The position numbers and the translations under genes are program-made. This document shows positions 59,188 to 61,273 of a DNA stretch of 61,273 nt, in pieces; position 1 is the first letter of the stretch, and each line of letters opens with the position of its first letter. Source of the DNA: a delta proteobacterium ML8_F1 (GTDB lineage Bacteria > Bacillota > Clostridia > Peptostreptococcales > Acidaminobacteraceae). The notes beneath the pieces are model-generated. The model ran no database searches. It saw only the letters and a program-made list of their open reading frames with translations, and was not told the origin of the DNA. Location: the NCBI GenBank assembly GCA_002029975.1, contig LQBE01000010.1, positions 15,496-76,768 of the forward strand. The letters are read 5' to 3'.

Positions 59188-59853
59188 ATGAATTTATCCC
59201 GGTATATCGACCACACAATCCTAAAGCCCGATGCGACAAAAGCTGAGGTACTTGCAGTTTGTCAGGAAGCTGTGGACCACGGATTCTATTCGGTTTGCAT
59301 TAATCCCGTCCATGTGCCTTTTGTCAAGGAGGCCCTTGAAGCCACTGATGTCAAGGTTACTGCGGTGATTGGCTTTCCCCTGGGAGCAAGTCAGACGGCG
59401 GTCAAGGCCTTTGAGACTCGAAGGGCCTTAGAAGAGGGGGCGGACGAAATCGATATGGTGATGAATATTGGAGCTCTCAAGGACGGCGACTACGAGAAAG
59501 TTCTCAGAGATATCCAGGAGGTCCGAAAGGTCCTTGGGAAGTCAAACCTTCTCAAGGTGATTCTTGAAACCTGTCTGTTGAATCAGGATGAAAAAATCAA
59601 AGCCTGTGAAATTGCCAAGGCGGCAGGTGCCCATTATGTAAAGACCTCGACAGGGTTCAGCACCGGGGGTGCCACGGTGGAGGATGTGAAACTGATGAAG
59701 GCCACAGTGGGTGACGATGTCCTGGTGAAGGCCTCTGGCGGCATCAGGGACACAGAAAAGGCTTTGGCGATGATTGAGGCCGGTGCCTCTCGAATCGGAG
59801 CCAGTGCTTCCGTGGCGATTCTTCATGGCACTGAAGGCAGTTCAGCGTATTAA
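59188..59853 (+). CDS. deoC: Deoxyribose-phosphate aldolase
   Basis: A 221-residue class I aldolase that splits 2-deoxyribose 5-phosphate into glyceraldehyde 3-phosphate and acetaldehyde. The Schiff-base lysine is K152 in YVKTSTGFS; the supporting D89 (DEIDMVMN) and K181 (LVKASGGIRD) are present. ATG 59188 is preferred over the in-frame GTG at 59179, which overlaps its ribosome site. It lies after pduL in one operon and ends in a terminator. Confidence 0.95.
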   Translation: MNLSRYIDHTILKPDATKAEVLAVCQEAVDHGFYSVCINPVHVPFVKEALEATDVKVTAVIGFPLGASQTAVKAFETRRALEEGADEIDMVMNIGALKDGDYEKVLRDIQEVRKVLGKSNLLKVILETCLLNQDEKIKACEIAKAAGAHYVKTSTGFSTGGATVEDVKLMKATVGDDVLVKASGGIRDTEKALAMIEAGASRIGASASVAILHGTEGSSAY

Positions 59854-59878
59854 AAGAGCCCGGAGGCTCTTTTTTTTA
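59852..59878 (+). terminator. Terminator of the pduL-deoC operon
   Basis: Stem aaaagagcc/ggctctttt with loop cgga and a run of eight Ts. Confidence 0.9.
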
Positions 59879-59926
59879 TTTGTCAATCATGTATAATTAA
59901 GTAAATATGGAATGCGGGGGTTAGAC

Positions 59927-60223
59927 ATGTACTATTACAACAACAACTTGGGCTGCCTGATTGGGACGATTATATTCCTGATGCTGTTTTTTTCCTTTAC
60001 ACGTGTCCTTTTCACAACCCCCATCGGATGGCTGATTATTGCCTATGTCGTGATCCGATGGATAAGCAGAAGATCCACTCAGATGAACCGGCAGGAACCC
60101 CTGCACAGGGAGTCGCCAAAAGAGGAGCCGAAGTCCCCGGAGAGGGAGGCGGGCTTTGACAAGAGCGATGTCATCGATATTGATTTTGTGGAAATTGATG
60201 AGGAGGATGAGGATCAGGACTGA
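59927..60223 (+). CDS. Small membrane protein with acidic tail, unknown function
   Basis: A 98-residue protein: Tyr/Asn-rich N-terminus, a hydrophobic helix pair (about 9-46), a basic stretch and a strongly acidic C-terminus (EIDEEDEDQD). ATG 59927 follows gcgggggtt; a longer in-frame start (59912) would overlap that site. TATAAT at 59892-59897 is a likely -10. Its end overlaps the convergent NRDE gene by 53 bases. No family recognised. Confidence 0.62.
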   Translation: MYYYNNNLGCLIGTIIFLMLFFSFTRVLFTTPIGWLIIAYVVIRWISRRSTQMNRQEPLHRESPKEEPKSPEREAGFDKSDVIDIDFVEIDEEDEDQD

Positions 60224-60971
60224 ATCCGTCGAGGGTGAAGAGGATAAAATTATTCCGCCACTTGTCCTTGAAGCGGGATTTTTCATAGAAGAAAACGGTA
60301 CCCCCGCGATGGAAGAGCACAACAGTTTGATGCCGGGTGCCGTAATCCTCAAGGTCGATGAAAATAGAGGACAGGTCGTATTCTTTTTCCCTTGGGACGT
60401 GGGTATTCACCGGGAGATTCCGGTAGGTCTTTTCGGTATCGCTGAGGATTTCAAAAAGGCGGGAGATATCCAGGGTTTCTTTTTCCAGAGCCTGGCCAAA
60501 GGCGGCCTTGGCTTTGGTTACTTTTTCCCAGGGGGTGTCCAGATGCCGGTTGCTCAAGCCGTGGATGCCGGGATCCACTTCAAAAAAATCTCTTTTGACC
60601 GATGAAAAATAATGTATCCGGGTCAAGTCCCCAAAAATCATATTGTAGGGATTGTAATTTTGAGCAGTTTCCAGAAGCCGCTCCTGGAAGGATTTCGAGC
60701 CCTCCAGGTATTCCCTGAGAAGCAGGCCTCGTGACGGGCAGTTGGGTTTGATCAGACTGAAGTCCCTGTAATTGGTGATGACACCGAATCGACCGGATTT
60801 CGATGCCCCCATCCAGGTGCCGCCTTCAGCAAGGTCCTTTCCCGCTACAATGCGGCGGTCCGGCCACAGGGTGGCCGCCCGGGCGGGTCGATTGTAAAAC
60901 TCATCCCGGTTGCCGATGATGACCAGGGGATATTCTTTGTGGACTTTGTAACCTAAAATCACGGTACACAT
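60171..60971 (-). CDS. NRDE/TANGO2-family protein
   Basis: A 266-residue protein starting MCTVIL, with GNRDEFYNRP near residue 22 (the family's name motif), GGTWMGASKSGRFGVITNYRD and LSNRHLDTPWEKV. Cys2 at the N-terminus resembles an Ntn-hydrolase nucleophile; eukaryotic TANGO2 relatives affect heme or lipid handling, but the bacterial role is unknown. Start ATG 60971 follows aaggaggccc on its strand. Confidence 0.9.
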   Translation of the reverse strand: MCTVILGYKVHKEYPLVIIGNRDEFYNRPARAATLWPDRRIVAGKDLAEGGTWMGASKSGRFGVITNYRDFSLIKPNCPSRGLLLREYLEGSKSFQERLLETAQNYNPYNMIFGDLTRIHYFSSVKRDFFEVDPGIHGLSNRHLDTPWEKVTKAKAAFGQALEKETLDISRLFEILSDTEKTYRNLPVNTHVPREKEYDLSSIFIDLEDYGTRHQTVVLFHRGGTVFFYEKSRFKDKWRNNFILFTLDGFSPDPHPPHQFPQNQYR

Positions 60972-61168
60972 GGTGGGCCTCCTTGGGTAGTTGAAAATTT
61001 TCCTGCTGGACCAGGAAAGACTTGTGGTAACAAGTCAAGGGGGTGATGAGAAAAAAGATTATAAAAGATAGTTAAAGCAAGGAAAAAGCGCACACAAACC
61101 AAACCCGAATTAAAACAAGAATATTTGTTCGGGCAATAAAAGCAGACGGATCGATCAAAGACCGATAC
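60972..61168 (-). other. Non-coding end of the IS110-type element and promoter region
   Basis: No gene is visible. Two inverted repeats occur: ttcctg/caggaa at about 61000-61017 and gacttgt/acaagtc at 61019-61036; the latter may be a subterminal repeat or an operator. The transposon boundary cannot be placed. On the minus strand a TATAAT (about 61065-61060) may drive the NRDE gene from within or next to the element. Confidence 0.4.
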
Positions 61169-61273
61169 TTACACGCTCCTTTCCGGCGCATAAAGTTGGC
61201 GATTGCGTAGCAGCACATCCACCATCCGCACCAATTTTCTTGCCGTCAGTACAAGGGCACGTTTATGTTGATG
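61169..61273 (-). CDS. IS110-type transposase, C-terminus, partial
   Basis: The minus-strand frame enters from the window's edge and stops at TAA 61171-61169. The visible residues HKRALVLTARKLVRMVDVLL and RNRQLYAPERSV match the end of IS110-family transposases (the serine/Tnp_20 domain tail). The gene's body, including catalytic residues, lies outside the window. Confidence 0.85.
   Translation of the reverse strand, partial: HQHKRALVLTARKLVRMVDVLLRNRQLYAPERSV

Noticed and set aside
60156-60605. Plus-strand frame of 149 residues opposite the NRDE gene
   Set aside because: It is fully antisense to a well-supported gene and shows no motif.

Overview
The window looks like a chromosomal stretch of an anaerobic, Gram-positive-lineage (Clostridia-like) bacterium of intermediate G+C. 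This is inferred from strong AGGAGG-type ribosome sites with several TTG/GTG starts, a ThiI without a rhodanese domain, an L-box in front of aspartokinase, PduL/DeoC, DUF975 and VanZ proteins, a two-gene SufC-SufB Fe-S system, and the absence of respiratory or LPS genes. No species can be named. Both edges lie in transposons: the 3' end of an IS200/IS605-type tnpB with its omega-RNA end (1-177) and the 3' end of an IS110-type transposase (61169-61273, minus strand).

Region by region. (1) 1-3002: tnpB end, a remnant of a D-2-hydroxyacid dehydrogenase, a GntR/FCD regulator, four tRNAs (Pro-UGG, Ile-GAU, a CAU tRNA, Phe-GAA) and two small Gate-domain membrane proteins. (2) 3063-4255: a sigma-A promoter, an unannotated 49-codon leader peptide very rich in Phe/Tyr/Trp, a terminator with a 9-bp alternative pairing, then a chorismate mutase-shikimate kinase fusion. 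This looks like a ribosome-mediated attenuator of aromatic biosynthesis. (3) 4518-15825: a likely catabolic cluster of TIM-barrel isomerase/dehydratase, CoA-acylating aldehyde dehydrogenase, ThDP enzyme, TctCBA-type transporter, Gfo/Idh/MocA dehydrogenase, type I dehydroquinase, shikimate dehydrogenase and IclR regulator, with a palindromic operator candidate in front. The enzyme set parallels inositol catabolism (dehydrogenase, TIM-barrel dehydratase, ThDP ring hydrolase, acylating dehydrogenase) joined to AroD/AroE. I suggest a non-aromatising route for quinate/shikimate-type compounds, as an inference.

(4) 15855-32523: housekeeping genes: YprB-like nuclease, a CntK/DapF-like racemase whose start is frameshifted by a 13-bp direct repeat, asparaginase, a NifS/ThiI pair, a large class A PBP with an inserted peptidoglycan-binding domain, HflX, YigZ, CoA-binding protein, NadE, YebC, VanZ, acetyltransferase and a Na+/solute symporter. 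(5) 32584-37352: a complete branched-chain amino-acid type ABC transporter (livKHMGF order), with a strong hairpin after the binding protein. (6) 37371-46449: DUF975 protein, a multi-PAS GGDEF/degenerate HD-GYP protein, glutamate-synthase-like flavoprotein, CapA-like protein, YbjQ protein, and aspartokinase under a lysine riboswitch. (7) 46487-48677: sufC-sufB behind a promoter that overlaps a near-perfect Fur box. (8) 48776-61273: tRNA-Pro(GGG), nucleoside hydrolase and B3/B4 protein, a minimal Tad/Flp-like secretion locus, an RND efflux pair, hpt, a flavin reductase-like protein, pduL-deoC, a small membrane protein, an NRDE protein and the IS110 end.

Two themes recur. Nucleoside/deoxyribose salvage appears as nucleoside hydrolase, hpt, deoC and pduL. 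Amino-acid economy appears as liv transport, asparaginase, lysine-controlled aspartokinase and attenuated aromatic synthesis. All functions are read from motifs and context; no search was run.
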